Shown: one piece after another, positions 54,863 through 64,000 of the stretch
Layout: every line of letters begins with the position of its first letter
Position numbering within the stretch: the first letter of the stretch is position 1
DNA from: Ophiobolus disseminans
Lineage: Eukaryota > Ascomycota > Dothideomycetes > Pleosporales > Phaeosphaeriaceae
DNA length: 64,000 nt
Reading direction: 5' to 3'
Assembly (NCBI GenBank): GCA_010093685.1
Contig: MU006225.1
Span: forward strand, 502,507 to 566,506
Program-made: the position numbers and the translations under genes
Notes under the pieces: generated by a model
Told to the model about the DNA's origin: nothing
The model's database searches: none
The model's input: the letters and a program-made list of their open reading frames with translations, nothing else

Positions 54863-56311
54863 ATGTCGCCGATCAAAGACGTCGAAAAGGCCTTGCCGAC
54901 GCACGAACGCAACGAAGACCGCCATGACGTCGACTTCACCTTGAGCAACAATCTCTTACCCAAAACATCAAGACGAGAAGAAGTGGAAGCAGAAGAGATA
55001 GAAAGGATACCAACACACCACACATCGCACTCTGCACGACACAATAACCCAGTTCTCAAACTCGCCAAAACGCTCACCACCCGATCCAACGCCTCTATCA
55101 AAGACCCTGGCCCACCACCCGACGGCGGCGTGAAAGCATGGACGCAATCTCTCATGGGCCATATGGTAATCTTCAACACCTGGGGAATGATATCGAGCTT
55201 CGGCGTCTTCCAGCAACACTACACCGCGGATCTCGGCCTCGAACCTAGCGCCGTATCGTGGATCGGATCCATGCAAATGTTTGGCCACTTTTCGCTTGGA
55301 ATGTTCACAGGGCGGATGCTCGATATAGGGTACTTCTACTGGAGTGTCGTCCCAGGCATGTTGCTGAGTGCGCTTGGGATATTCATGACGAGTCTGTGCA
55401 CCCAGTATTGGCAATTCTTCCTTTCGCAAGGTTTGCTTGCTGGATTCGGTTTTGGGATGCAATTCGCACCGACGATCTCACTTGTTGGCACATACTTCTC
55501 GAAGAATAGAACGGTCGCTTTGGCTATTATGGCGAGTGGATCTGCAACAGGCGGACTCGTGTATCCGACCATCGCACGCCAACTACTTCCAAAGATAGGA
55601 TTTCCGTGGACAGTAAGGGTCATGGGATTCATGATGCTGGCTGTCGGAACAGTATACTGTAGTCTCCTACGTCCACGTTTGCCGCCCCGGAAAAGTGGCC
55701 CACTGTTCGAGTTCAGCGCGTTCAGGGAGGTGCAGTATAGCTTGTTCTTGATTGCGGTGTTTACGATCTGTTTGGGTCAGTACTTTGCTTTTTACTATAT
55801 CCCCACGTTTGCGACAAACATTCTCGACTTGTCGTACGGTACCGCGATCAATGTTCTCCTAGTGTTGAACGGCATCGGCATCTTGGGCCGTCTTGTGCCG
55901 AGTTACTTTGCGGATCAGTACTTCGGATGTTACAACATGCTCATTCCGTTTTGTTTCGCATCGGGCATCATCTTGTTCTTCTGGCCGCTTGTTGACAGCT
56001 CTGGTGGCTTGTATGGTTGGGCTATAACCTACGGGTTCTTTGTGGCTGGCTTCCAAGGAATGTTCCCAGCTGTTCTTACCAGTCTCACGAAAGACATGTC
56101 AAGAGTCGGAACCAGAAACGGAATGGGTCTTGCAATCATTGGGCTAGGAACTTTTATCGGTCCGCCCATTGCTGGCGCATTGATTCAGAGTTATGGTGGA
56201 AGTTATCTGGTTGCGCAAATGTTCGGTGGCGCCACAATACTCTTAGGAAGTGTGGTCTTGGTTATTGGGAGGATCAGCGTAACAGGGATGAAGTTCAAGG
56301 TGCGAAGATAA
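54863..56311 (+). CDS. MFS transporter, monocarboxylate-porter type
   Basis: A single exon of 482 codons. After an 85-residue hydrophilic N-terminus comes the MCT-family start PPDGGVKAWTQSLMGHMVIF with NTWGMISSFGVFQQHY. About twelve TM helices follow, with AVSWIGSMQMF, QGLLAGFGFGMQFAP, YFSKNRTVALAIMASGSATG, a central loop (LRPRLPPRKSGPLFE) and GRLVPSYFADQYFGCYN. The DGG start and the YFSKNRTVALAI loop are the usual marks of fungal MCH-type monocarboxylate permeases. Yeast Mch proteins often do not carry monocarboxylates (one moves riboflavin), so the substrate is open. Plasma membrane location is likely. No metabolite cluster surrounds it. Confidence 0.93.
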   Translation: MSPIKDVEKALPTHERNEDRHDVDFTLSNNLLPKTSRREEVEAEEIERIPTHHTSHSARHNNPVLKLAKTLTTRSNASIKDPGPPPDGGVKAWTQSLMGHMVIFNTWGMISSFGVFQQHYTADLGLEPSAVSWIGSMQMFGHFSLGMFTGRMLDIGYFYWSVVPGMLLSALGIFMTSLCTQYWQFFLSQGLLAGFGFGMQFAPTISLVGTYFSKNRTVALAIMASGSATGGLVYPTIARQLLPKIGFPWTVRVMGFMMLAVGTVYCSLLRPRLPPRKSGPLFEFSAFREVQYSLFLIAVFTICLGQYFAFYYIPTFATNILDLSYGTAINVLLVLNGIGILGRLVPSYFADQYFGCYNMLIPFCFASGIILFFWPLVDSSGGLYGWAITYGFFVAGFQGMFPAVLTSLTKDMSRVGTRNGMGLAIIGLGTFIGPPIAGALIQSYGGSYLVAQMFGGATILLGSVVLVIGRISVTGMKFKVRR

Positions 56312-56626
56312 TGTTGCGGAGATTTATGTGGGGTGCATCAGGGGTTTATCTGCCGATATGCAGTGTAATGTCGAACACTACTTTGGCCTGCAAGGTACTA
56401 CATCCCTGCGATCATTTCTTTTGCAGCTCGGGTTAATGAAATGATCAAAGTGACGCTCAGTTTAGGATGCATGAAATAGAGCCTCGACATCTATAGCAGT
56501 CTACCACGCTGCTGGAAAGAGACCAACGGCACATTGAGGTCTGGAAGCAACTATATACCCTGAGCAGCTAATGTACATATACCCTCCATGTGATTTTGAA
56601 CCGCCTCCGACCTCACCGTTGCCATC
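56312..56626. other. Intergenic, 315 bp
   Basis: 3' flank of the transporter and promoter of the DUF8021 gene. No coding signal. Confidence 0.5.
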
Positions 56627-57627
56627 ATGTTTTCGAAAGGTCTCCTCACCGCGGCATTGGCTCGCACTGCCATCGCGGTGTGCGATCGCACTTTCCTCCA
56701 CGATTGGACCGCCCTGTATCTCTCCGCACAAACAACCGGCAATCTCGCGCTCCTAACCAACACCCTCTTCCCTAACCTTACCTACACCGAACAATTCACC
56801 CCAGCCAACATCTCCAGCGGCATCATCAGCAAGCCCTTGAACATCACGCAGACCCGCAGTTTCCTCGACGAATACCTCTGCACGACCTTCACCGAAATCG
56901 TCGTCACGGATATCTCCCATCCGTACGTACACCTCGCCAATCTTTTCGAACTCTGAAGACTAATTGGAACAGATATGTCATCGGCGTGCGCGCCGCCGGC
57001 GACGGCAAGATCATCCACAAGATCGAAACGCTGGTAACCGACCAAGGTGACTGGCTCTTCAACGCCACCGGAACAGCATACTACAACGCACGCGAGAAAT
57101 GGGACATCATCCCCCTCGCAGAAAGAGATACGCGCGAAGTCATTCAAGCAGCTGGAGATGCGTACTTCGATCGTTTTGGAAACATCAACATTACAGTTCC
57201 ATTCGGTAAGTCATGCACTATCCCGTTAACAACAACATAGCGGACATGGAACTTACACATGCGCCCAGGAACGCCCTGCGCCCGCCTCGAAGGCGGCGCC
57301 TACACCGACGCATCCTTCACCAACGCCTCGACATGCCACCTCGGGCTCCCATCCACCATCAAAGTGCGAGACCGACGCTACGTCGTGGATGTGCAGTACG
57401 GCGTTGTAAATATATACGTTGGGTTCCCTGGGTTGGATCGTGCGAGTAAGGAGCCTGCGCCCGATAGCCATTTGTTTAGGGTCGAGAAGGGGAAGTTGAG
57501 GTTCATTCATACGATTAGTACCTGTGAGGGGCATCCGGGGTGTGGGTTGAATGGCACGTATATTCCGATTGATGGTGGGAAGAAGATGAGGGTGAGGAGG
57601 AGGGGGAAGCCTGTTGTGTTGAAGTAG
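56627..57627 (+). CDS. Secreted DUF8021-type protein
   Basis: Exons 56627-56922, 56973-57205 and 57269-57627 join in phase and give 295 aa. The N-terminus is a signal peptide (FSKGLLTAALARTAIA), cleaved probably before VCDR. The core has several N-glycosylation sequons (NLT, NIS, NIT, NAT), YVIGVRAAGDGKIIHKIETL, a TPCARLEGG segment, and the C-terminal block RRYVVDVQYGVVNIYVGFPG then DSHLFRVEKGKLRFIHTIS, typical of the fungal DUF8021 family. The fold probably resembles NTF2-like or cystatin-like domains (inference). Function unknown. The basic tail after IPIDGGKK is unusual. Confidence 0.8.
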
Positions 57628-57978
57628 GGTGGAGTTCATGGGGAGGGGGGTGATGTGGACTTGTAAGCACTTGGAGGAGATGGATTCAAGTTTTTCAACG
57701 CATGTTTTTTGTCCTTTTATCAAACCAATTTTCTAGCGCATATTCCGTGTCGCAGCCATTTTGAACTACCTCTTTATCCCCGAGCTTGAGATTTCAATCG
57801 TGAACCTTTAGCCAAACTCACCGATCTGACTATCGCAGCCACCTTTCCATCATATTGCTTTCCATCATATCGTCGATAGATTGATGAGAAAGCCGCTGTT
57901 GGGCCGACTTCGATCCGTCGTTCCTGAAGCCATCCATTCTCTGGTCACTCTCCCGCCTAACGCCAAGCGCCTCCGCCT
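57628..57978. other. Convergent intergenic, 351 bp
   Basis: 3' flanks of the DUF8021 gene and of the giant orphan gene. No coding signal. Confidence 0.5.
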
Positions 57979-60900
57979 TCACCACCCACCACTGCCGTCA
58001 GTGCCCCAACCCTGTTTATTCTCATGTGGAGGTATGTATGGTGAAATGGGTGGCGTAGCTACAGGAGTACTCCAACCCTCGTTGCGTAGGTGACTGCCTC
58101 CCTTTTCAACCGCCTCATCCTTCTCCTCTTCATCGCTGTGCATGTCCTTGGCCAGATCAAAAGCATCTTGGAGGCTGATCTTGTCACCAAGGCCCTTGTC
58201 TTGAACCCACTTCCACACTTTCATGCCAGGACCGTCAAGAATGGCCTTCTCAGGGCCGGAGATGTTGCTGTTGTCGACGGGGATATGGATGTTCTGATCG
58301 CCACACTCAATGGTGGCCCAGTAGGTAACGGTATAGGCTGCAGGAATCGGAGCAGCGGGCTCGGTGGTTGCGTGATTGCGATCGCTGACCAAAGAGGACA
58401 TGCAACTCCAATTTTTACCCTGTTGGTAATTGAGAAGTGGAGCGCAGGTGCGGTTACAAAGTTCGTTGTGAATAATGACGTTCCTGTTCCACGGATCGAC
58501 TTTGCATCCCCGGCCTGCCGCATCAAGCTCTTCGGAATCTTGCGTGAGTCCCCATGAGTCAACCGCGGGTGCATCACCCCATGCTCCACCTCCAGCCTCT
58601 TCAGTAGCATCTCTCATTTCATGTCCCCAGTGAGAACAATCGTCGACCTCGGCGCCACGTTCATTTTTCTGACAGTCGTTGTTGTTGCCGGTCCCACCGA
58701 AATGGTGGAGATCGATGGGCTCGATGATGGAGTCAGCGTTTTGGCTGTCTTGCGCATCCCAATCGAAAAAGTGGGGTATCTCCGGAAGATGTACCTCGGT
58801 TCCCGCCTTCACCTTCTTGCCTTGCTGCTTCGTTCCCTTCACCTTCTTGTCTTCTTCCATGGTCTCATTGGTAACATTCTTCTTTCCCTTGGCAGGCTTT
58901 GACTGCTTGTTGGCCGACTGCAGCATCTTGTAGCGATCTTTACAGATATGAATTGGCACTCCCAACTTCTCTGAAATCACACGCAAAGGACTCAAGGGAT
59001 ACCGACGTTTGTATTCCAAGAAAGCGTTGTCCTCTGCTCGAGTCCAGTGGTGTTCATCACAATGGGTAATATCAGACTCGGCAACACTCTCAGCAGTCGG
59101 AGCAGTGTACTTGGTGGACCGAGAAGAAACATACGGATTCGAGTGTGTAGCCAAGTCAATGGATGGCATGACAAGAACCTTGCCAGACTCCGCATTCTTC
59201 TTGTTCCGACGTCCCGAGAATGGTTCCTTGTACGACCCGCACGACCAGCAATCGACGCCACCCCCTTCGCAGACGAACAAGTCGCGAGACTGACATTTCG
59301 CACAAGATCGAGGAGAACGGATCCAGTTGTGCTCGTAATTGGGGTCTGCTGTCTCTGGCGGCACGGGGCACGAGTTGCATCCGTCGAAACATCCACCGCA
59401 ACAAGACGGCTGGCTGCCATCTTCGTCGCCAGCAACAGAACCTTGAGAGTTGCTGTCGAGAGTCTTGGAAAGGTTCGTATGACTAGGCTTGCCACTAGGT
59501 GTAGAGAGCCACGTCTTCAACATCTGTCGCAAGTGATCCGTGCTGGCCCCATTGAACAAAGCCTCCGCTATCTCTAATTGTCCGTGGCTCATGTTGAGGA
59601 TGTCTTGGGCTTCGGTCGCAAGGAATTCACCACTAGTCATCTTCATGAATGCGGTAACCTTGTCAGGAGGATGGGTGGCCGAACGAACCGAATTGCCGTC
59701 GTTGGAAGTATCTCGAGCACCAGCGGGGCTTGAATCTTCACTGTCCGCACTGCTGTAGAGCCGTCGGACTCGCTCGGGAACCATGTCCTCATTCTCCACA
59801 GCCTTTGTCGACATGATGGGTGGCCAATCCGCGTTGGGAAGCAGCGTGGAGAAGTTGTTGACGACGGTGTCACAACCCTGACGAACCAGCTCGCTCGTCG
59901 TTTCAGTTTGCAACATCGAAAGCAAAGACGCAAGAGCAGGCGTTTGTTCATCCACGAACTTCTCGAGGACTGTTGCGGGTGGTGCCGGTAGGTTGGCCAT
60001 AGAAGTTTTGAGTTCCGGGTCTTTTGCTGGAGCCGGCTTAGACGCAGATTTGGGTTGATCGGAGCCACGGTCTAGACGAGGTGCGGGGCCAGTGCAGTTA
60101 GAACAGTTGCCACAACTAGGCCATCCACCATCACAGGTTGCCTTCTGCTGCTCCTCGCGGGGTATCTCGACACATGCGGCGCGGCTGCCGTCCACACAAG
60201 TACAATCTTCATCGGCGTCGTCGTGTATAAGGGTGTCAAACCAGTCTGGCTTGCAATGATCGCGTCCCCAATTGGCACAATAGTTGCACTCAGGGCTGCT
60301 CTCGGGTCGTGAGCTGACCTTGGGATGGAGGACGAGACGAGGGGAGTGGTGCTGGCTATCGGCGACATTAGGCTGCCGCATCGAGTGTAGGACCTGCTCG
60401 AGGGTGTTGAGCTTTGGAGATGCGCCTTGTAGAGTCCTGTCGATCCAGCTTGATGCACCACCTGTGGCAGCACGGGGTGGAGCATCACGGTCTCGAGAAG
60501 GAGACTCTTGGCTCGGACCGCGTCCAGGATCGATGTTGGCATCCGAAGTTTTAGCCTTGGGGGAAACAGTCTTCTTCTTATCTACTTGATGGCGGGGCGT
60601 GACGTCGTCATCAGGAAACCCAAGCTTGTTCTCCTGATGAAACTGCTTCCGCATCTCGGCGCCGAACTCCCGGGAACGAGCAAAGAGAGCCTCTGCTTTA
60701 ATGTTGGTGTTCTTGCAGTCTTCCATCAGACGCCGATTTTGCTCCTCATTCTGCTCTTCAAGTCGTGCGAGGTAGGCACGAGTGTTGCCATTGGTGTCCT
60801 GGTTATCTTTTCTCGCGACTCTGCCAGTCTTTCGATCTCGAGGTTTCGGTTCGTTGACCTTGTAATAATCATCAATCGATCGCTGCTCACGAACGCGCAC

Positions 60901-61377
60901 CTCAACCTCAGAAAGCTTCTCATACAGCTCTTCAAGGTCGCGCTCCACACTCGACGCATGTACTGCTTGGTGGCCTTTGCCTTGTGAATTAGCAAGCTTG
61001 GTCTCTTTGCGCTCAATCTTATCCTCGAAACGCGACAGCTTTTCCAGCAGGCGACGTACGTGATCGGAGGGTGGCATGCGCTTTGCCTTGTCGGCCCCGT
61101 TGTACTCGGTGCTCTGGGGCGACTCTTGCTCGCCAAAGCTAGGCGGGGTAAAGACAGTCTCAGTGTCGGTGTCGGCTCCAAAATCGGCCAAGAGACGGTC
61201 TTGAAGCTGTTCGCCGCCCTCGGAGCCAAGGGAGGGCAAGCCAGAAGCAGAACGATCTGACTCGCACTGCGCGCCTTCAAAACTCCAGATCGGGTTGTCA
61301 TGAGCATAGGAATTCAGTGATCCGTACCCATCACCCTGCTCGTTCTCAAAGGAGCTAGAAATACGAGCAGACGCCAT
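57979..61377 (-). CDS. Giant Cys-rich orphan protein with SANT-like and UBA-like segments
   Basis: One intronless frame of 1132 codons, unusually long for a single exon here. Visible parts in order: acidic/polar N-terminus; coiled coil at about 105-165 and 205-250; disordered Ser/Pro/Lys region; first Cys cluster at about 365-430 (CNYCANWGRDHC, CTCVDGSRAAC, CGNCSNC); a helical segment with a UBA-like portion (SHGQLEIAEALFNGASTDHL, about 615-640); second Cys cluster at about 680-740 (CCGGCFDGCNSC, CAKCQSRDLFVC, CWSCGS), likely zinc-binding; a SANT/Myb-like helix set (HWTRAEDNAFLEYKRRYPLS, about 800-850); a Lys-rich linker; and a Trp/Gly/Asp-rich C-terminus with a small ordered domain (YTVTYWATIECGDQNIHIPV, about 1025). 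I recognise no known protein with this order. The SANT-like and zinc segments suggest a nuclear role. Confidence 0.85.
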   Translation of the reverse strand: MASARISSSFENEQGDGYGSLNSYAHDNPIWSFEGAQCESDRSASGLPSLGSEGGEQLQDRLLADFGADTDTETVFTPPSFGEQESPQSTEYNGADKAKRMPPSDHVRRLLEKLSRFEDKIERKETKLANSQGKGHQAVHASSVERDLEELYEKLSEVEVRVREQRSIDDYYKVNEPKPRDRKTGRVARKDNQDTNGNTRAYLARLEEQNEEQNRRLMEDCKNTNIKAEALFARSREFGAEMRKQFHQENKLGFPDDDVTPRHQVDKKKTVSPKAKTSDANIDPGRGPSQESPSRDRDAPPRAATGGASSWIDRTLQGASPKLNTLEQVLHSMRQPNVADSQHHSPRLVLHPKVSSRPESSPECNYCANWGRDHCKPDWFDTLIHDDADEDCTCVDGSRAACVEIPREEQQKATCDGGWPSCGNCSNCTGPAPRLDRGSDQPKSASKPAPAKDPELKTSMANLPAPPATVLEKFVDEQTPALASLLSMLQTETTSELVRQGCDTVVNNFSTLLPNADWPPIMSTKAVENEDMVPERVRRLYSSADSEDSSPAGARDTSNDGNSVRSATHPPDKVTAFMKMTSGEFLATEAQDILNMSHGQLEIAEALFNGASTDHLRQMLKTWLSTPSGKPSHTNLSKTLDSNSQGSVAGDEDGSQPSCCGGCFDGCNSCPVPPETADPNYEHNWIRSPRSCAKCQSRDLFVCEGGGVDCWSCGSYKEPFSGRRNKKNAESGKVLVMPSIDLATHSNPYVSSRSTKYTAPTAESVAESDITHCDEHHWTRAEDNAFLEYKRRYPLSPLRVISEKLGVPIHICKDRYKMLQSANKQSKPAKGKKNVTNETMEEDKKVKGTKQQGKKVKAGTEVHLPEIPHFFDWDAQDSQNADSIIEPIDLHHFGGTGNNNDCQKNERGAEVDDCSHWGHEMRDATEEAGGGAWGDAPAVDSWGLTQDSEELDAAGRGCKVDPWNRNVIIHNELCNRTCAPLLNYQQGKNWSCMSSLVSDRNHATTEPAAPIPAAYTVTYWATIECGDQNIHIPVDNSNISGPEKAILDGPGMKVWKWVQDKGLGDKISLQDAFDLAKDMHSDEEEKDEAVEKGGSHLRNEGWSTPVATPPISPYIPPHENKQGWGTDGSGGW

Positions 61378-61789
61378 GATTGCGGGGCTACCCTAGTTTG
61401 CTATCGTGTGTGTTGTCGTAGCTATCGCTCGAGTTGTCGGTGCCGATTGAGTGACTCGAAGTTGTGGATAGCGGTGGAGAGGAGAAGAAAGCTTGAGGTC
61501 GAGCGGATGAGAGGTTTTGAGGTATCTTCGACACGCGCTAGCCACCAGCTCGAGGGCAAGTGAAGGCGAGCGAAGGTGGAGCGGGCGGCAGGTAAAGGCG
61601 GGGATGATAAGAGATTACCAGGACTCAGTAGTTCTACGCTGAGAATGACGACATTGATCGTGAACCCTAGTGAGGTGAGTTTTGGTCCAGTCGTTGGGAG
61701 GGTGAGTAAGCTTTCGATCACGGGTTGGCGTTAGAGAGCGACTGTAACGAAGCTCGACGCCTGATGAGTGCCGTAAATAACCGCTCGAG
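61378..61789. other. Intergenic, 412 bp
   Basis: 5' flank of the orphan gene and 3' flank of the PSI-domain gene. No coding signal. Confidence 0.5.
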
Positions 61790-62577
61790 CTAGTCTAGAC
61801 GCCGAATATCAACGTCGTGGTTGTTGTCCAGCAGTGGCTGCCTCTCCGCTCCATTAAAGCCAATCTTCCTGCCCCTTCCACTACCCCACCACATCCTTCC
61901 TGTCTGGCGTGGAGAACCTTCATCCACCTCTTCGACTTCGAACTCCTTCTGTTCCCCACGTACTCGTCTCCACCACTTGCCCCAATTCTCACTTCGCCTG
62001 ACCCAGATATCGCCCTTCCACTGCTCTTCGTTCGGATACACCACGTAGCCGCCTTTCCGCGCCCGCATACCGAGACCAACCCATTTAGCACATTTGAAAG
62101 ACAGATAGAGAACTAAAACGCCAAACAAAGTGCAAAAGATGGTAACAATTGAAGTCAGGAATGTGATGGTCGAGACTTGGCAGCCAAGACCAGCCGTGCG
62201 GAGCTCGAAGCGCTCCGGGCCTTCAGCGCAAATGAACTTGTACCGCAAAGGTGCAAGCAACGGAAACGCGCGAGACAGGGGATCTGTGGGTAGAGGTAGA
62301 CACGTTTGCGACTGTTTGCGAGACTTAGCACCAGATTGACCACGATTGGAGACACGGCGATCGCGTATTTGAGAGAAGCATAACTCACGATCGGGCACCA
62401 TCCACAAAACCCATCACTTCGATGGCAGTCACCACAGTCAAGGTAACCCCAGCATTTGAGCAGTCGATCCCAGTCGTCTTTTGGGCTGTCTTTGTATCGC
62501 TCGAGCAGGAGCTCAGTCACGTTCGAGGACGCGTCAGTGGCGCGATTGAAAAACGTAGAAGGGCATTTGGATGGCAT
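61790..62577 (-). CDS. PSI-domain single-pass membrane protein
   Basis: Exons 62577-62389 and 62311-61790 (77-bp intron, phase 0) give 236 aa. The start is the ATG at 62577 (MPSKCPSTFF). The cysteine pattern CWGYLDCGDCHRSDGFCGWC with SQTCLPLP after the splice, then FICAEGPERFELRTAGLGCQ, is a PSI (plexin-semaphorin-integrin) module as found in a fungal membrane family. One TM helix follows (VSTITFLTSIVTIFCTLFGV, about 120-145), then a basic, Trp-rich cytosolic tail (GDIWVRRSENWGKWWRRVRG) ending in DVDIRRLD. No signal peptide is seen, so the TM may act as signal anchor. Function unknown. Confidence 0.85.
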
Positions 62578-62896
62578 TGTATATGAACTAGAGCTATGGA
62601 AGTTGCTGAGATGTTTGCGTTTTTGGGAAAAGATGGACTGACTCGTCTGATGGCAAACGTGATGGTAACGGATGAAGTGAGGTGGGAAGCTGAGGGGCCT
62701 GACAGATAAGCCCAACACTAGCACGGATCAGGCAAGGTGGCTCGTGCCCAGCTCCATCACGACATGCTCAATAACGTCTCCTGACCATACCGCGAGATGT
62801 GGAGGATATTCTCATTTACAATGAATGTAGTAAGTATGTACAGATGAAAGATTCTCAATCTTTTGTCGGACAATCGCCGATCCCCGCGCTATGCGC
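62578..62896. other. Intergenic, 319 bp
   Basis: 5' flank of the PSI gene and 3' flank of cellobiose dehydrogenase. No coding signal. Confidence 0.5.
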
Positions 62897-64000
62897 TTAG
62901 TTTGGGACACACTGAGAAAAGTAGGCATTGTTGACCACACACTTGTATCCTGTTACACAGGTCGTGGAGCCAGTGTAGCCTGTACCTCCACACTGCGACC
63001 AGGCAGGAACAGGTGCCTTGGTCGGAGTTGGCGTAGCTGGCTTAGCAGACGACTTGACCGGAACCGCCGACGACTTCACAGGAGCCGTCGACGATTTCGG
63101 TGGAACTGGAGTGTTAGACGTCTTTACAGACGTTGGCTTAGCGGCTGACGTTGACTTGGCAGATGAAGTAGGCTTACCCGCCCCCGAGGAAGAGCTTCCG
63201 CCACCACTTGAGTTACCCAGAGCGAGAATCTTGGCGGCGGCGTGTTCGGCAACAACAACAATGTACGAGGTTGGGTTGGTAGTGACCATACTATATCACG
63301 TTAGTAAGAGAAGAGAGAAGAAATGAACATGGGAGCTCACCCAGGGAAGATGGAAGCGTCGACTACGTGGATGTTCTCTGTGCCGTAGACTTGAGTGTTC
63401 AAGTCAACAACAGCAGTTCCACCAGTAAGACCGCTGTCAGACCCAATCTTGGCTGTGCCAATCCAGTGGTTGGCACGACGAGCACCTGCAGTTTTTGGCA
63501 GACTGGCAACGTATGCCTCGACAGTTTGGTTGGCAGCTGGGACCTGGAACTCAATGACTGGGTTCTTCCTGATAGCTGTCATCATACTCTTGATACCTGC
63601 GACAACGGCAGCTGTGTCGCCGTCGCTCTGAAGATAAGGAGCCTTGGTCACAACGATGTTAAGGGCGCCGTTGATGCCCAGAGATCCTCGAGATGTCGTT
63701 CCGCGACCAAGGTACTGGCTGATGGTGAGATGATGCGTGTCATTGGCGCCAGGGCCTTCGACACGTGCGGTCCACTGGAGCTGACGATCGATGCCATCTG
63801 CTCCCTTGATAACCTCCCATGCAAGAGGACCAATGTTGGGAGCAGACTGTGCAAGGATACCAGAGCGCTTGCTGAGGTAGAGGTTTTTATCAGCCTCATT
63901 GGGTGTGTTCCAGGCCTCGTAGAAGTCGTAGAAGGAGATGTTGGGGTGCTTGATGACAAGATCAGTGTTGACGTGATCGTTGAGGTTCTGGCCAACGGGC
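62897..64000 (-). CDS. Cellobiose dehydrogenase, C-terminal part with CBM1 (start outside window)
   Basis: Exons 62897-63290 and 63341 to beyond 64000; the 50-bp intron is phase 2 (GTGAGC donor). This is the C-terminal half of the GMC flavin dehydrogenase domain: PVGQNLNDHVNTDLVIKHPN, SQYLGRGTTSRGSLGINGAL, then the active-site His in RANHWIGTAKIG and Asn in MVTTNPTSYIVVVAEHAA. A Ser/Thr/Pro/Lys/Ala-rich linker of about 70 residues leads to a family-1 cellulose-binding module with WSQCGGTGYTGSTTC, Tyr faces and VNNAYFSQC. The GMC domain followed by CBM1 is the class-IIA cellobiose dehydrogenase layout; the haem domain would lie outside. These secreted enzymes oxidise cellobiose and feed electrons to lytic polysaccharide monooxygenases. 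Confidence 0.92.

Overview
The window is nuclear DNA of a filamentous ascomycete (Pezizomycotina). Genes carry short introns (mostly 40-110 bp) with GTAAGT/GTATGT-type donors, CTAAC/CTGAC-like branch sites and CAG/TAG acceptors. Gene content is typically fungal: a HET-domain protein, a UstYa-family protein, a rhodopsin-domain membrane protein, DUF4360 and DUF8021 secreted proteins, and cellobiose dehydrogenase with a CBM1. A Dothideomycete, possibly Pleosporales, is my guess from these families; it is not proven here. Gene models were built by hand by joining open frames across splice sites whose phases agree.

Layout. 0-6.8 kb: 3' end of an unknown gene, a multi-pass membrane protein, MCM5 (replicative helicase) and, convergent with it, a five-exon UstYa-family gene. 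6.8-12 kb: a possible ankyrin remnant, a secreted type-B carboxylesterase, and a rhodopsin-domain membrane protein interrupted by one in-frame TGA. 12-19 kb: degenerate-looking DNA, a C2H2-like zinc-finger gene and a disordered serine-rich protein. 19-22.7 kb: a long non-coding stretch. 22.7-28.3 kb: acetoacetyl-CoA synthetase ending in SKL, a DUF4360 secreted protein, and a paralogue of the zinc-finger gene. 30-38 kb: a CTK1/CDK12-type kinase with a long RS/RD-rich N-terminus, GTP cyclohydrolase I, and a dienelactone hydrolase-like protein. 38-46 kb: a beta-lactamase-like pseudogene, a PPxY membrane protein, a long coiled-coil protein, and divergent LCL2 and NOP10. 46-57.7 kb: a long gap, a CASTOR-like ACT protein, a HET-domain gene, a MITE, an MFS monocarboxylate-type transporter and a DUF8021 protein. 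58-64 kb: a giant intronless Cys-rich orphan protein, a PSI-domain membrane protein and the 3' part of cellobiose dehydrogenase.

Housekeeping genes (MCM5, CTK1, NOP10, GCH1) are intermixed with accessory genes. No coherent secondary-metabolite cluster is visible; the UstYa-family gene stands alone. The most unusual signals are three Trp-to-stop changes in two otherwise readable genes, a TA-flanked 303-bp MITE with nested inverted repeats, two zinc-finger paralogues about 12 kb apart, and the 1132-residue orphan protein. I found no tRNA, rRNA or CRISPR array.
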